From Pseudomonas sp. UBA4617 (GTDB lineage: Bacteria > Pseudomonadota > Gammaproteobacteria > Pseudomonadales > Pseudomonadaceae), in the NCBI RefSeq assembly GCF_002386445.1, contig NZ_DGIR01000014.1:1-64000 (forward strand): a stretch of 64,000 nucleotides of DNA, given 5' to 3'. Position numbers and translations under genes: made by a program. Below the pieces are notes generated by a model, which was given only the letters and a program-made list of their open reading frames with translations, made no database searches and was not told the DNA's origin. Below, one piece after another: positions 1 through 8,824 of this stretch. The stretch's first letter is position 1. Every line of letters begins with the position of its first letter.

Positions 1-25
1 CATTGCATCTGAGGTTGATGGGGAC

Positions 26-52
26 CTGTGGGAGCGGGCTTGCCGCGCGAAG
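26..52. repeat. REP-like element (single unit)
   Basis: Starts with CTGTGGGAGCGGGCTTGC and ends GCGCGAAG, the form of the common P. putida intergenic REP sequence. It lies just beyond the stop of the antiporter gene. Only one arm is visible because the window begins here. Confidence 0.6.
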
Positions 53-66
53 GGCATCAGCGAGAT

Positions 67-1713
67 CTACTTGTCCGGCCCCAGGTTTGCCTCACTCATA
101 TCCAGCTCCCCCAGCACCTGCCGAACCACCTCGTCACCTACCAGATGCTGACGATGCAGGTCGTACAGCTCCAGCCGCTGCGCCCGCAGCGCACGCAGGC
201 GCAGGCGTCGCTCCAACTGGTCCATCTGTTGCGCCAGGGCCTTGGCTTCGGCGCTGTCGTTATAGCTGTCCAGTTCATCCCGGTATTCCGCCATCAGGCG
301 CGCCTTGAGCTCGGTGGCCAAGGTCGCCTGCGCGGCATCCTGCGGCGCATTACTGTCGATCACTTCTTCTGCCTCCAGGGCATGAATCGCCGCCTCGGCA
401 GTACGCCGCCAGGCCTCCTGCACTTCCTGATGCAAGCGCTCGTCCGGGCTCTTGGTCACCCCGCGCAGCAGCAGCGGCAGGGCAATACAGGCGGTGATCA
501 GCGACAGCAGGATTACCCCGGCAGCGATGAAGATCAGCAGGTCACGCTCAGGGAACACCTTGTCCGCCCCTATCAACAGCGGGATCGACATCACACCGGC
601 CAGGGTGACTGCTCCGCGTACACCGCCCAGGGTCAGCAGCCAGCAGGAGCGCGCCGTGGGCATCAGTACCAACGCCGGCTTGCCGCGCCAGCGTCGCACC
701 AACCCGATCGAGCGCCAGATGCTCTGCACCCAGATGAAACGCAGCAGGACCAACGCGGCAAAGATTGCCACCACATCCAGGCAACGCCAGGCGAGGGTCG
801 GCCAGACGCTGGTTTCGTGGCTGACCACTGCCTTGATGATGTCCGGCAGCTGCAGGCCCAACAGGAGGAAGATCAGGCCGTTGAAAGCGAACTCCAGCAA
901 TGACCAGACGCTGCGGTTGAGCAAGCGGGTGCTGGTCTGCCGCGGCAGCAGGTCGAGCCAGCTCTGCATCATGCCGGCCGCTACCGCGGAGAGGATGCCC
1001 GACACGCCCAGGCGCTCGGCCAGTACGTAGGCGGCGAACGGCAGCAGCAACATGAACACCACGTGGGTAGCCGGGTCGTCCCAGCCGCGTGCGATCATCC
1101 ACGCCCGCAGGCGGCCGATCAGCCAGCTCAGGGCGACACCCACGGCCAGGCCGCCCAGGGCGACCAGGACGAAACTGAAGCTGGCATCGGCCAACGAGAA
1201 CACCCCGGTGATCGCCGCCGCCAGGGCAAACTTGAAGGTGACCAGGCCGGACGCATCGTTCATCAGGGCCTCGCCTTGCAACATGTGCATCAGCGGGGTG
1301 GGCAGGCGGTCCTGGGCAATGGCCGACACCGCCACGGCGTCGGTCGGCGACAATACTGCCGCCAGTGCGAAAGCCACCGGCAGCGGAATGCCAGGCAGCA
1401 ACCAGTGAATGAAATAACCGGCTCCGACCACGGTGAACAACACCAGCCCCACGGCCAACGCCACCACTGGCCCACGGATGCGCCACAGCTCGCGCTTGGG
1501 AATGCGCCAACCATCGGCGAACAGCAAGGGTGGCAGGAACAGGAACAGGAACAGTTCGGGGTCCAGGGCCACATGCAGGCCCAGCGTCGGCCAGGCCAGC
1601 AAGGCACCGGCGGCAATCTGCACCAGCGGCAAGGGCAGCGGGATCATACGGCCGACCAGCTTCGACACGCTGACCAGCGTCAGCAGGATGAGGACGGTAT
1701 AGGCGGACTGCAT
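67..1713 (-). CDS. Na+/H+ antiporter, CPA1 family
   Basis: An inner-membrane monovalent cation/proton antiporter of 548 residues. The first two thirds are a run of about a dozen hydrophobic segments. The family signature SPTDA lies at residues 122-126 and GEALMND, which holds the ion-binding acidic residue in CPA1 proteins, at 147-153. The last roughly 140 residues are charged and probably cytoplasmic, with an arginine-rich QLERRLRLRALRAQR stretch. The start is set at the ATG giving MQSAYTVLIL, directly before the first membrane helix; an in-frame ATG 18 codons upstream would put a charged tail in front. The gene stands alone and is divergent from the ArsC-like gene. The exact ion (Na+, K+ or Li+) cannot be told from sequence. 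Confidence 0.88.
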   Translation of the reverse strand: MQSAYTVLILLTLVSVSKLVGRMIPLPLPLVQIAAGALLAWPTLGLHVALDPELFLFLFLPPLLFADGWRIPKRELWRIRGPVVALAVGLVLFTVVGAGYFIHWLLPGIPLPVAFALAAVLSPTDAVAVSAIAQDRLPTPLMHMLQGEALMNDASGLVTFKFALAAAITGVFSLADASFSFVLVALGGLAVGVALSWLIGRLRAWMIARGWDDPATHVVFMLLLPFAAYVLAERLGVSGILSAVAAGMMQSWLDLLPRQTSTRLLNRSVWSLLEFAFNGLIFLLLGLQLPDIIKAVVSHETSVWPTLAWRCLDVVAIFAALVLLRFIWVQSIWRSIGLVRRWRGKPALVLMPTARSCWLLTLGGVRGAVTLAGVMSIPLLIGADKVFPERDLLIFIAAGVILLSLITACIALPLLLRGVTKSPDERLHQEVQEAWRRTAEAAIHALEAEEVIDSNAPQDAAQATLATELKARLMAEYRDELDSYNDSAEAKALAQQMDQLERRLRLRALRAQRLELYDLHRQHLVGDEVVRQVLGELDMSEANLGPDK

Positions 1714-1886
1714 CCGGTAGGGCTTCCTTTGTGAACCAAAATCGACAGCGGGGCGAGAGAGCGCCATTGAAACAATATGTTAGCGGGGCAGCGTGCGGCG
1801 AGGCCGCTGCACGATAGTCGCAGGTGAAGGATGAATATGTAACATGATGAGACGTGGGACGCATGCGTTGAGCCTTGAGCGTCTTT

Positions 1887-1920
1887 GAGATCCAGCGCCG
1901 TCCGCGCGGCGCTCGATCTC
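1887..1920. repeat. Inverted repeat in the antiporter/arsC intergenic gap
   Basis: GAGATC-c-AGCGCCG pairs with CGGCGCT-c-GATCTC around a 6-base loop, a strong hairpin resembling a dispersed P. putida repeat. It lies in a gap of about 330 bases between the antiporter start (1713) and the ArsC-like start (2042), which should also hold both divergent promoters. I see nothing else recognisable in that gap. Confidence 0.5.
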
Positions 1921-2041
1921 ACGGGCGCTACAACCCCCAAGGCATGCTCCCCGTGGCGCTCAAAGGATGGTTCCCGCATAATCCCGCGACTGACATTCGA
2001 AAACGGAGAAGTTGAGGCAGCCTGTGACCTCAATGCACACA

Positions 2042-2389
2042 ATGACCTACACGCTCTACGGTATCAAAGCCTGCGACACCATGAAAAAAGCGCGTACCTG
2101 GCTCGACGAAAAAGCCGTCGCCTACGAATTCCACGATTACAAAACCCAAGGCATTGACCGTGACAGCCTGAACCGCTGGTGCGACGAACACGGCTGGGAA
2201 GTCATCCTCAACCGTGCCGGCACCACGTTCCGCAAGCTGGACGACGCCAGCAAGGCCGGCCTTGACCAGGCCAGGGCCGTCGAACTGATGCTGGCCCAGC
2301 CGTCGATGATCAAGCGCCCGGTGCTGGACCTTGGCACCCGCACCCTGGTCGGTTTCAAGCCCGACCTGTACGCCGCTGCCCTGGCCTGA
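2042..2389 (+). CDS. ArsC/Spx-family thioredoxin-fold reductase (YffB-like)
   Basis: A small cytoplasmic protein of 115 residues in the ArsC/Spx/MgsR family. It begins TYTLYGIKACDTMKKA, in which CDTMKKA is the family's active-site cysteine loop (one Cys, no CxxC partner). Near the C-terminus it has MIKRPVLDLG, matching the conserved 'KRP' loop of the ArsC-like fold. Family members are often annotated as arsenate reductase, but orphan YffB-type proteins like this one, outside any ars operon, more likely act as glutathione-dependent thiol reductases. The start at 2042 gives the usual N-terminus; ATG at 2033 is also possible. The gene lies 31 bases before dapD and may be co-transcribed with it. 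Confidence 0.85.
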   Translation: MTYTLYGIKACDTMKKARTWLDEKAVAYEFHDYKTQGIDRDSLNRWCDEHGWEVILNRAGTTFRKLDDASKAGLDQARAVELMLAQPSMIKRPVLDLGTRTLVGFKPDLYAAALA

Positions 2390-2420
2390 GTCCCCACCCT
2401 ATTTCGCACGAGGTAATCAC

Positions 2421-3455
2421 ATGTCCAATACCCTGTTCAGCCTGGCCTTCGGTGTCGGCACCCAGAACCGCCAGGGCGCCTGGCTGGAAGTGTTCTACGC
2501 ACAACCACTGCTCAACCCGAGCGCCGAACTGGTCGCTGCCGTGGCGCCGCTGCTCGGCTATGCAGGTGGCAATCAGGCCATCGCCTTCAGCACTGCCCAG
2601 GCCGCACAACTGGCCGAGGCGGTGAAAGGCGTCGACGCCGCCCAGGCGGCGCTGCTGACCCGCCTGGCCGAGAGCCACAAGCCGCTGGTCGCCACCCTGC
2701 TGGCCGAAGACGCTGCATTGACCTCGACTCCGGAGGCATACCTCAAGCTGCACCTGCTGTCGCACCGCCTGGTCAAACCACACGGTGTGAGCCTGGCCGG
2801 TATCTTCCCGCTGCTGCCGAACGTGGCCTGGACCAACCAGGGTGCGGTCGACTTGGCCGAACTGGCCGAGCTGCAACTGGAAGCGCGCCTGAAGGGCGAG
2901 CTGCTGGAAGTATTCTCGGTGGACAAGTTCCCGAAAATGACCGACTACGTGGTCCCGGCCGGCGTGCGTATCGCCGACACCGCCCGTGTGCGCCTGGGCG
3001 CCTACATCGGCGAAGGCACCACCATCATGCACGAAGGCTTCGTCAACTTTAATGCCGGCACCGAAGGCCCGGGCATGATCGAAGGTCGTGTTTCCGCTGG
3101 CGTGTTCGTCGGCAAGGGTTCCGACCTGGGCGGCGGCTGCTCGACCATGGGCACCCTGTCCGGTGGCGGCAACATTGTCATCAAGGTTGGCGAAGGCTGC
3201 CTGATCGGCGCCAACGCCGGTATCGGTATCCCGCTGGGCGATCGCAACACCGTCGAGGCCGGCCTGTACATCACCGCTGGCACCAAGGTTAACCTGCTGG
3301 ACGAGAACAACCAGCTGGTCAAAGTGGTCAAGGCCCGCGACCTGGCCGGCCAGACCGACCTGCTGTTCCGCCGCAACTCGCTGAACGGTGCGGTGGAGTG
3401 CAAGACCCACAAGTCGGCCATCGAGCTGAACGAAGCGCTGCACGCGCACAACTGA
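2421..3455 (+). CDS. dapD: 2,3,4,5-tetrahydropyridine-2,6-dicarboxylate N-succinyltransferase
   Basis: Transfers succinyl from succinyl-CoA to tetrahydrodipicolinate in the succinylase branch of lysine and diaminopimelate synthesis. The 344-residue protein is the long Pseudomonas type (the enteric enzyme is about 274). The N-terminal half is helical; from about residue 175 it has the imperfect hexapeptide repeats of a left-handed beta helix, with the glycine-rich block SDLGGGCSTMGTLSGGGN. The ATG at 2421 follows the purine-rich GCACGAGGTAATC. A strong terminator follows at 3503-3536. The next enzyme of the pathway, dapE, is about 5.4 kb downstream in the same direction. Confidence 0.95.
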   Translation: MSNTLFSLAFGVGTQNRQGAWLEVFYAQPLLNPSAELVAAVAPLLGYAGGNQAIAFSTAQAAQLAEAVKGVDAAQAALLTRLAESHKPLVATLLAEDAALTSTPEAYLKLHLLSHRLVKPHGVSLAGIFPLLPNVAWTNQGAVDLAELAELQLEARLKGELLEVFSVDKFPKMTDYVVPAGVRIADTARVRLGAYIGEGTTIMHEGFVNFNAGTEGPGMIEGRVSAGVFVGKGSDLGGGCSTMGTLSGGGNIVIKVGEGCLIGANAGIGIPLGDRNTVEAGLYITAGTKVNLLDENNQLVKVVKARDLAGQTDLLFRRNSLNGAVECKTHKSAIELNEALHAHN

Positions 3456-3502
3456 GAACCCTGCTGCCTGCAGCAGCGGATTCTCAGCGCTTGAAATGTT
3501 AA

Positions 3503-3536
3503 GATCGGGTCTGGCACCACGCCAGACCCGATTTTC
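3503..3536 (+). terminator. Rho-independent terminator after dapD
   Basis: A perfect 12-bp stem, ATCGGGTCTGGC paired with GCCAGACCCGAT around ACCAC, followed by TTTT. It separates dapD from csdA. Confidence 0.85.
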
Positions 3537-3554
3537 CTTCCAGGCCCCGCGACC

Positions 3555-4760
3555 ATGTTCCAGCCCTCCCCCTGGCGTGCCGATTTCCCCGCGATCGCCG
3601 CCCTGCAACGGCAGCACCAGACCTACCTGGACAGCGCCGCCACCACCCAGAAGCCGCAAGCCCTGCTGTATGCCCTGAGCCATTACTACGGCCATGGCGC
3701 TGCCAACGTGCACCGTGCCCAGCATTTGCCCGGCGCACTCGCGACCCAGGCTTTCGAAACCAGCCGCGACAAGGTCGCCGCCTGGCTCAATGCGGCACAC
3801 TCACGGCAGATCGTCTTCACCCACGGTGCCACGTCGGCGCTGAACCTGCTGGCCTATGGCCTGGAACACCGCTTCGAGGCCGGGGACGAAATTGCCGTCA
3901 GCGCCCTGGAGCACCACGCCAACCTGCTGCCCTGGCAGCAGCTGGCGCAGCGGCACAAGCTGCGCCTGGTGGTGCTGCCGCTGGACGCCAATGGCCACAT
4001 CGACCTGGACCAGGCACTGCAACTGATCGGGCCTCGAACCCGGGTACTGGCGGTAAGCCAGCTGTCCAACGTGCTGGGTACCTGGCAACCGCTGCCGGCG
4101 CTGCTGGCCCATGCCCGCGCGCAAGGCGCCCTGACCGTGGTCGACGGTGCGCAAGGGGTGGTGCATGGGCGGCATGACGTGCAGCAGCTGGGCTGCGACT
4201 TCTATGTGTTCTCCAGCCACAAGCTGTACGGCCCGGAAGGCGTCGGCGTGCTGTACGGTCGCAGCCAGGCGCTGGAATTGCTGCGCCACTGGCAGTTCGG
4301 CGGCGAGATGGTGCAACTGGCCGAGTACCAAAGCGCCAGCTTCCGCCCGGCGCCGCTGGGCTTCGAGGCCGGTACGCCACCGATCGCCGGGGTAATCGGC
4401 CTGGGCGCGACCCTGGACTACCTGGCCAGCCTCGATGCCTCGGCGGTCGAAAGCCATGAAACCAGTTTGCACCAGCAGTTGCTGCGTGGCCTGGCGGACC
4501 GGGATGGCGTGCGCGTCCTTGGCGCACCACAGGTAGCCCTGGCCAGCTTCGTCATCGAAGACATGCACAACGCCGACATCGCCCACCTGCTGACCGAGCA
4601 AGGCATTGCCGTACGTGCCGGACACCACTGTGCCATGCCACTGCTCAAGGGGTTGGGGCTGGAGGGCGCCATCCGCGTGTCGCTGGGGCTGTACAACGAC
4701 AGCGATGACCTGCAGCGTTTCTTCGACGCGCTGGACCAGGGCCTGGAGCTGTTGCGATGA
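3555..4760 (+). CDS. csdA: Cysteine desulfurase, group II (CsdA/SufS type)
   Basis: A pyridoxal-phosphate enzyme of 401 residues that takes sulfur from cysteine as an enzyme-bound persulfide. The PLP lysine is K223 in SSHKLYGPEG, and the persulfide-forming cysteine is C359 in RAGHHCAMP; both spacings fit the CsdA/SufS class. The gene overlaps csdE by 4 bases (ATGA). The CsdA-CsdE pair next to tcdA (csdL) recalls the enterobacterial csdA-csdE-csdL arrangement, where sulfur is passed to partner proteins. Assignment as csdA rather than sufS rests on that context, since no sufBCD genes are nearby. Confidence 0.92.
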   Translation: MFQPSPWRADFPAIAALQRQHQTYLDSAATTQKPQALLYALSHYYGHGAANVHRAQHLPGALATQAFETSRDKVAAWLNAAHSRQIVFTHGATSALNLLAYGLEHRFEAGDEIAVSALEHHANLLPWQQLAQRHKLRLVVLPLDANGHIDLDQALQLIGPRTRVLAVSQLSNVLGTWQPLPALLAHARAQGALTVVDGAQGVVHGRHDVQQLGCDFYVFSSHKLYGPEGVGVLYGRSQALELLRHWQFGGEMVQLAEYQSASFRPAPLGFEAGTPPIAGVIGLGATLDYLASLDASAVESHETSLHQQLLRGLADRDGVRVLGAPQVALASFVIEDMHNADIAHLLTEQGIAVRAGHHCAMPLLKGLGLEGAIRVSLGLYNDSDDLQRFFDALDQGLELLR

Positions 4761-5167
4761 ACCTGCCGGCACAGGCCTGTCAGGCGCTGGAGGCGTTTGC
4801 GCAAAGCAAGGGCTGGGAACAGCGTGCACGGCTGCTGATGCAGTGGGGCGACCGCCTGGAGCCCTTGGCCGAGGCGGAAAAGACCGAGGCCAACCGGGTG
4901 CATGGCTGTGAAAGCCTGGTGTGGCTGGTGGCCGAGCAAAGCGGCGGCGTGTGGCGGTTCAAGGCCAGCAGCGATGCACGTTTGCTGCGCGGGCTGTTGG
5001 CGCTGCTGCTGGTGCGGGTGCAGGGGTTGGCCAGTGCGCAGCTGGCCGCGCTTGATCTGCGTGAGTGGTTTACCCAACTGGGCCTGGAGCGCCAGCTGTC
5101 GCCGTCGCGCAGCAATGGGTTGCATGCAGTGTTGCAGCGGATGGCGGAGCTGGCATCGGCAGGCTGA
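4757..5167 (+). CDS. csdE: SufE-family sulfur acceptor (CsdE)
   Basis: A 136-residue SufE-fold protein that accepts the persulfide sulfur from CsdA. The acceptor cysteine is C51 in NRVHGCESLVWL, at the canonical SufE position. The start ATG overlaps the csdA stop (ATGA), implying translational coupling and stoichiometric expression. It converges on tcdA, whose stop lies about 40 bases further on. Confidence 0.92.
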   Translation: MNLPAQACQALEAFAQSKGWEQRARLLMQWGDRLEPLAEAEKTEANRVHGCESLVWLVAEQSGGVWRFKASSDARLLRGLLALLLVRVQGLASAQLAALDLREWFTQLGLERQLSPSRSNGLHAVLQRMAELASAG

Positions 5168-5208
5168 ACCCGAAGCCTGCCGGAGCGGCCAAGCCAACCG
5201 GAAAGGTT

Positions 5209-6024
5209 TTACTCAGGCTTGACCCGCTCCGACGGCCGTCGTGCACCGGCCACCAGTTTCTCAACCGCCTTGCTCGCTGCCACCATGCCGAAGGTCGCGG
5301 TCACCATCATCACCGCGCCAAAACCACCCGAGCAATCCAGGCGCACGCCTTCACCGACAAAACTCTTCTGCAGGCACACACTGCCATCCCCCTTGGGATA
5401 GCGCAGCTGCTCACTGGAAAACACGCACGGCACGCCGTAATTGCGGCTGACGTTGCGCGAGAAGTTGTAGTCGCGGCGCAGGGTGGAACGCACCCGCGAG
5501 GCCAACGGGTCGTTGAAGGTCTTGTTCAGGTCGGCGATCTGGATCTGCGTCGGGTCGATCTGCCCGCCAGCGCCACCGGTGGTGACAATGCCGATCTTGC
5601 GCCGACGGCACCAGGCGATCAGCGCGGCCTTGGCCATGACGCTGTCGATGCAGTCGATCACCCAGTCGAGGTTTTCGCTGATGTATTCGGCCATGGTGTC
5701 ACGGGTGACGAAGTCGGCTACCGCATGCACTGTACAGGACGGGTTGATCGCGCGCAGGCGCTCGGCCATGACCTCGACCTTGGGCCGCCCCACCTGGCCT
5801 TCCAGGGCGTGGGCCTGGCGGTTGGTATTGCTGACGCAGACGTCGTCGAGGTCGAACAGGGTGATCTCGCCCACGCCGCTGCGGGCCAGCGCTTCGGCCG
5901 CCCACGAGCCAACCCCGCCAATACCGACCACGGCCACATGAGCCTGGCCCAGGCGCTGCAAGCCTTGGTCGCCATACAGCCGGGCAACGCCGGCGAAGCG
6001 TGGATCTTCTGTACTCATGCTCAT
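5209..6024 (-). CDS. tcdA: tRNA threonylcarbamoyladenosine dehydratase (TcdA/CsdL)
   Basis: An E1-like ThiF/MoeB-family ATP-dependent enzyme that cyclises t6A37 to ct6A in ANN-decoding tRNAs. The 271-residue protein has the nucleotide-binding GIGGVGSW near residue 34, the family NTNRQAHAL segment, and a C-terminal hydrophobic stretch (GAVMMVTATFGMVAASKAV) as in membrane-associated TcdA. It converges with csdA-csdE; in enterobacteria the three genes are linked and CsdA/CsdE support TcdA. The upstream gap (6025-6137) holds the divergent promoters of tcdA and the ndvB-like gene. Confidence 0.93.
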   Translation of the reverse strand: MSMSTEDPRFAGVARLYGDQGLQRLGQAHVAVVGIGGVGSWAAEALARSGVGEITLFDLDDVCVSNTNRQAHALEGQVGRPKVEVMAERLRAINPSCTVHAVADFVTRDTMAEYISENLDWVIDCIDSVMAKAALIAWCRRRKIGIVTTGGAGGQIDPTQIQIADLNKTFNDPLASRVRSTLRRDYNFSRNVSRNYGVPCVFSSEQLRYPKGDGSVCLQKSFVGEGVRLDCSGGFGAVMMVTATFGMVAASKAVEKLVAGARRPSERVKPE

Positions 6025-6137
6025 ACCCCAAAAAACCGGCGCGCATTATATGCCAACGGGCCCATGACCTGCATCGTTAGGAAAGAGGCTACCAACCCTG
6101 CTTTAATGTCCTACCACTTCGACACAAATGGACGACA

Positions 6138-8729
6138 ATGTCTTCACGTAAATTCGGCCTGAACCTGGTCGTGGTCCTGGCCATTGCCGCGTTGTTCACC
6201 GGTTTCTGGGCACTGATCAATCGCCCGGTTTCCGCGCCTGCCTGGCCAGAGCAGATCTCTGGGTTTTCCTATTCGCCCTTCCGTCTGGGAGAAAGCCCAC
6301 AAAAAGGCCAGTACCCCACAGATGACGAGATGCGCCAGGACCTGGAGCAACTGAGCAAACTGACCGACAGCATCCGTACCTATACCGTGGAAGGCACCCA
6401 GGCCGATATACCGCGGCTGGCCGAGGAGTTCGGCCTGCGGGTCACGCTGGGCATCTGGATCAGCCCGGACCTGGAACGCAACGAGCGCGAGATCGCCACC
6501 GCCATCCAGCTGGCCAACACCTCGCGCAGCGTGGTCCGGGTGGTGGTCGGCAACGAGGCGCTGTTCCGCGAGGAGGTCACCCCGGAAAACCTGGTCAAGT
6601 ACCTGGACCGGGTACGGGCAGCGGTGAAGGTACCGGTGACCACCAGCGAGCAGTGGCACATCTGGAAAGAAAACCCGCAGCTGGCCAAGCACGTCGACCT
6701 GATCGCCGCGCACATCCTGCCGTACTGGGAGTTCGTGCCCATGCAGGATTCGGTCGCATTCGTCCTCGACCGGGCCCGCGAACTGAAACACCAGTTCCCG
6801 CGCAAGCCTCTGCTGCTGTCGGAAGTCGGCTGGCCGAGCAACGGCCGCATGCGCGGTGGTGCCGATGCCACCCAGGCCGACCAGGCCATCTACCTGCGCA
6901 CCCTGGTCAATACCCTCAACCGTCGTGGTTACAACTACTTCGTCATCGAAGCCTATGACCAGCCGTGGAAGGCCAGCGACGAAGGCTCGGTGGGCGCCTA
7001 CTGGGGCGTGTACAACGCCGAGCGCCAGCAGAAATTCAACTTCGACGGCCCGGTGGTGGCGATCCCGCAATGGCGGGCGCTGGCGGTGGCCTCGGTGGTC
7101 CTGGCCCTGATTGCGCTCACGGTGCTGTTCATCGACGGTTCTGCCCTGCGCCAGCGCGGCCGCACCTTCCTGACCTTCATCACGTTCCTGTGCGGGTCGG
7201 TCCTGGTGTGGATTGCCTACGACTACAGCCAGCAATACAGCACCTGGTTCAGCCTGACCGTGGGCGTGCTGCTGGCCCTCGGCGCGCTGGGGGTATTCAT
7301 CGTCCTGCTCACCGAGGCCCACGAACTGGCCGAGGCGGTATGGATACACAAGCGTCGCCGCGAATTCCTGCCGGTGCAGGCCGACAGCGCCTACCGGCCC
7401 AAGGTGTCGGTGCATGTGCCGTGCTACAACGAGCCGCCAGAGATGGTGAAGCAGACCCTCGACGCCCTGGCCGCCCTGGACTACCCCGACTACGAAGTGC
7501 TGGTGATCGACAACAACACCAAGGACCCTGCCGTGTGGGAGCCGCTCAAGGCCCACTGCGAAAAGCTCGGCGAGCGTTTCAGGTTCTTCCACGTCGCGCC
7601 ATTGGCCGGCTTCAAGGGTGGCGCGCTGAACTACCTGATTCCGCATACCGCCAAGGACGCTGAAGTGATAGCGGTGATCGACTCGGACTACTGCGTCGAC
7701 CGCAACTGGCTCAAGCACATGGTGCCGCATTTTGCCGACCCGAAAATCGCCGTGGTGCAGTCGCCGCAGGACTACCGCGACCAGCACGAAAGCGCCTTCA
7801 AGAAGCTCTGCTACAGCGAGTACAAGGGCTTCTTCCACATCGGCATGGTTACCCGCAATGACCGTGACGCGATCATCCAGCACGGCACCATGACCATGAC
7901 CCGGCGCAGCGTGCTGGAAGAGCTGGGCTGGGCCGAATGGTGCATCTGCGAGGACGCCGAGCTGGGCCTGCGCGTGTTCGAGAAGGGCCTGTCGGCGGCC
8001 TACGCCCACAACAGCTACGGCAAGGGCCTGATGCCCGACACCTTCATCGACTTCAAGAAGCAGCGTTTCCGCTGGGCCTATGGCGCCATCCAGATCATCA
8101 AGCACCACGCCAGCGCGCTGCTGCGCGGCAAGGGCAGCGAGCTGACCCGTGGCCAGCGCTACCACTTCCTGGCCGGCTGGCTGCCATGGATCGCCGATGG
8201 CATGAACATCTTCTTTACCGTCGGCGCGCTGCTGTGGTCGGCGGCGATGATCATCGTGCCCCACCGGGTCGACCCGCCATTGATGATCTTCGCCATCCCG
8301 CCGCTGGCGCTGTTCTTCTTCAAGGTCGGCAAGATCATCTTCCTCTACCGGCGCGCAGTGGGAGTGAACCTGAAGGACGCCTTTGCCGCGGCGCTGGCCG
8401 GGCTGGCGTTGTCGCACACCATCGCCAAGGCGGTGCTGTACGGTTTCTTCACCAGCAGCATGCCGTTCTTCCGCACGCCGAAGAACGCTGACAGCCATGG
8501 CTTGCTGGTAGCGATCTCCGAGGCCCGGGAAGAGCTGTTCATCATGTTGCTGCTGTGGGGTGCGGCGCTGGGCATCTATCTGGTGCAGGGCCTGCCGAGT
8601 TCGGACATGCGTTTCTGGGTGGCGATGTTGCTGGTGCAATCGTTGCCTTATGTGGCGGCGCTGGTAATGGCGTTCCTGTCATCGCTGCCCAAACCCGGGG
8701 AAAAGGCCGCCGAGGCGCAACAGGCTTGA
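6138..8729 (+). CDS. ndvB: NdvB-like beta-glucan glycosyltransferase (GH17-like domain plus GT2)
   Basis: A large inner-membrane enzyme of 863 residues. After one N-terminal membrane segment (about 7-27) comes a GH17-like periplasmic domain (about 34-310) with VGNEALF (likely acid/base Glu) and LSEVGWPSNG (likely nucleophile Glu). Further membrane segments follow, then a processive GT2 domain with VSVHVPCYNEPPEMV, IDSDYC, a WCICEDAELG Asp/Glu pair and KQRFRWAYGA (the QxxRW motif), and finally several helices. This architecture matches P. aeruginosa NdvB, which makes cyclic beta-1,3-glucans linked to biofilm-specific antibiotic tolerance, and in P. aeruginosa ndvB also sits beside dapE. The exact linkage made here is inferred. 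Confidence 0.85.
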   Translation: MSSRKFGLNLVVVLAIAALFTGFWALINRPVSAPAWPEQISGFSYSPFRLGESPQKGQYPTDDEMRQDLEQLSKLTDSIRTYTVEGTQADIPRLAEEFGLRVTLGIWISPDLERNEREIATAIQLANTSRSVVRVVVGNEALFREEVTPENLVKYLDRVRAAVKVPVTTSEQWHIWKENPQLAKHVDLIAAHILPYWEFVPMQDSVAFVLDRARELKHQFPRKPLLLSEVGWPSNGRMRGGADATQADQAIYLRTLVNTLNRRGYNYFVIEAYDQPWKASDEGSVGAYWGVYNAERQQKFNFDGPVVAIPQWRALAVASVVLALIALTVLFIDGSALRQRGRTFLTFITFLCGSVLVWIAYDYSQQYSTWFSLTVGVLLALGALGVFIVLLTEAHELAEAVWIHKRRREFLPVQADSAYRPKVSVHVPCYNEPPEMVKQTLDALAALDYPDYEVLVIDNNTKDPAVWEPLKAHCEKLGERFRFFHVAPLAGFKGGALNYLIPHTAKDAEVIAVIDSDYCVDRNWLKHMVPHFADPKIAVVQSPQDYRDQHESAFKKLCYSEYKGFFHIGMVTRNDRDAIIQHGTMTMTRRSVLEELGWAEWCICEDAELGLRVFEKGLSAAYAHNSYGKGLMPDTFIDFKKQRFRWAYGAIQIIKHHASALLRGKGSELTRGQRYHFLAGWLPWIADGMNIFFTVGALLWSAAMIIVPHRVDPPLMIFAIPPLALFFFKVGKIIFLYRRAVGVNLKDAFAAALAGLALSHTIAKAVLYGFFTSSMPFFRTPKNADSHGLLVAISEAREELFIMLLLWGAALGIYLVQGLPSSDMRFWVAMLLVQSLPYVAALVMAFLSSLPKPGEKAAEAQQA

Positions 8730-8733
8730 GTCA

Positions 8734-8757
8734 ATTGGGGCGCTTTGCGCCCCATTG
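8734..8757 (+). terminator. Hairpin between the ndvB-like gene and dapE (weak terminator)
   Basis: AATTGGGGCGC and GCGCCCCATT pair around TTT just after the stop. There is no following T-run, so termination here is uncertain. Confidence 0.4.
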
Positions 8758-8824
8758 GCCTGACGGTTTGATATAAGATAACGCCCCTCAGATTTCCTCG
8801 CCTTGCCTTGCCCCGGAGTCCCCC

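Noticed and set aside
6144..8639. 831-codon minus-strand open frame
   Set aside because: Shadow of the ndvB-like gene, which has clear catalytic motifs on the plus strand.
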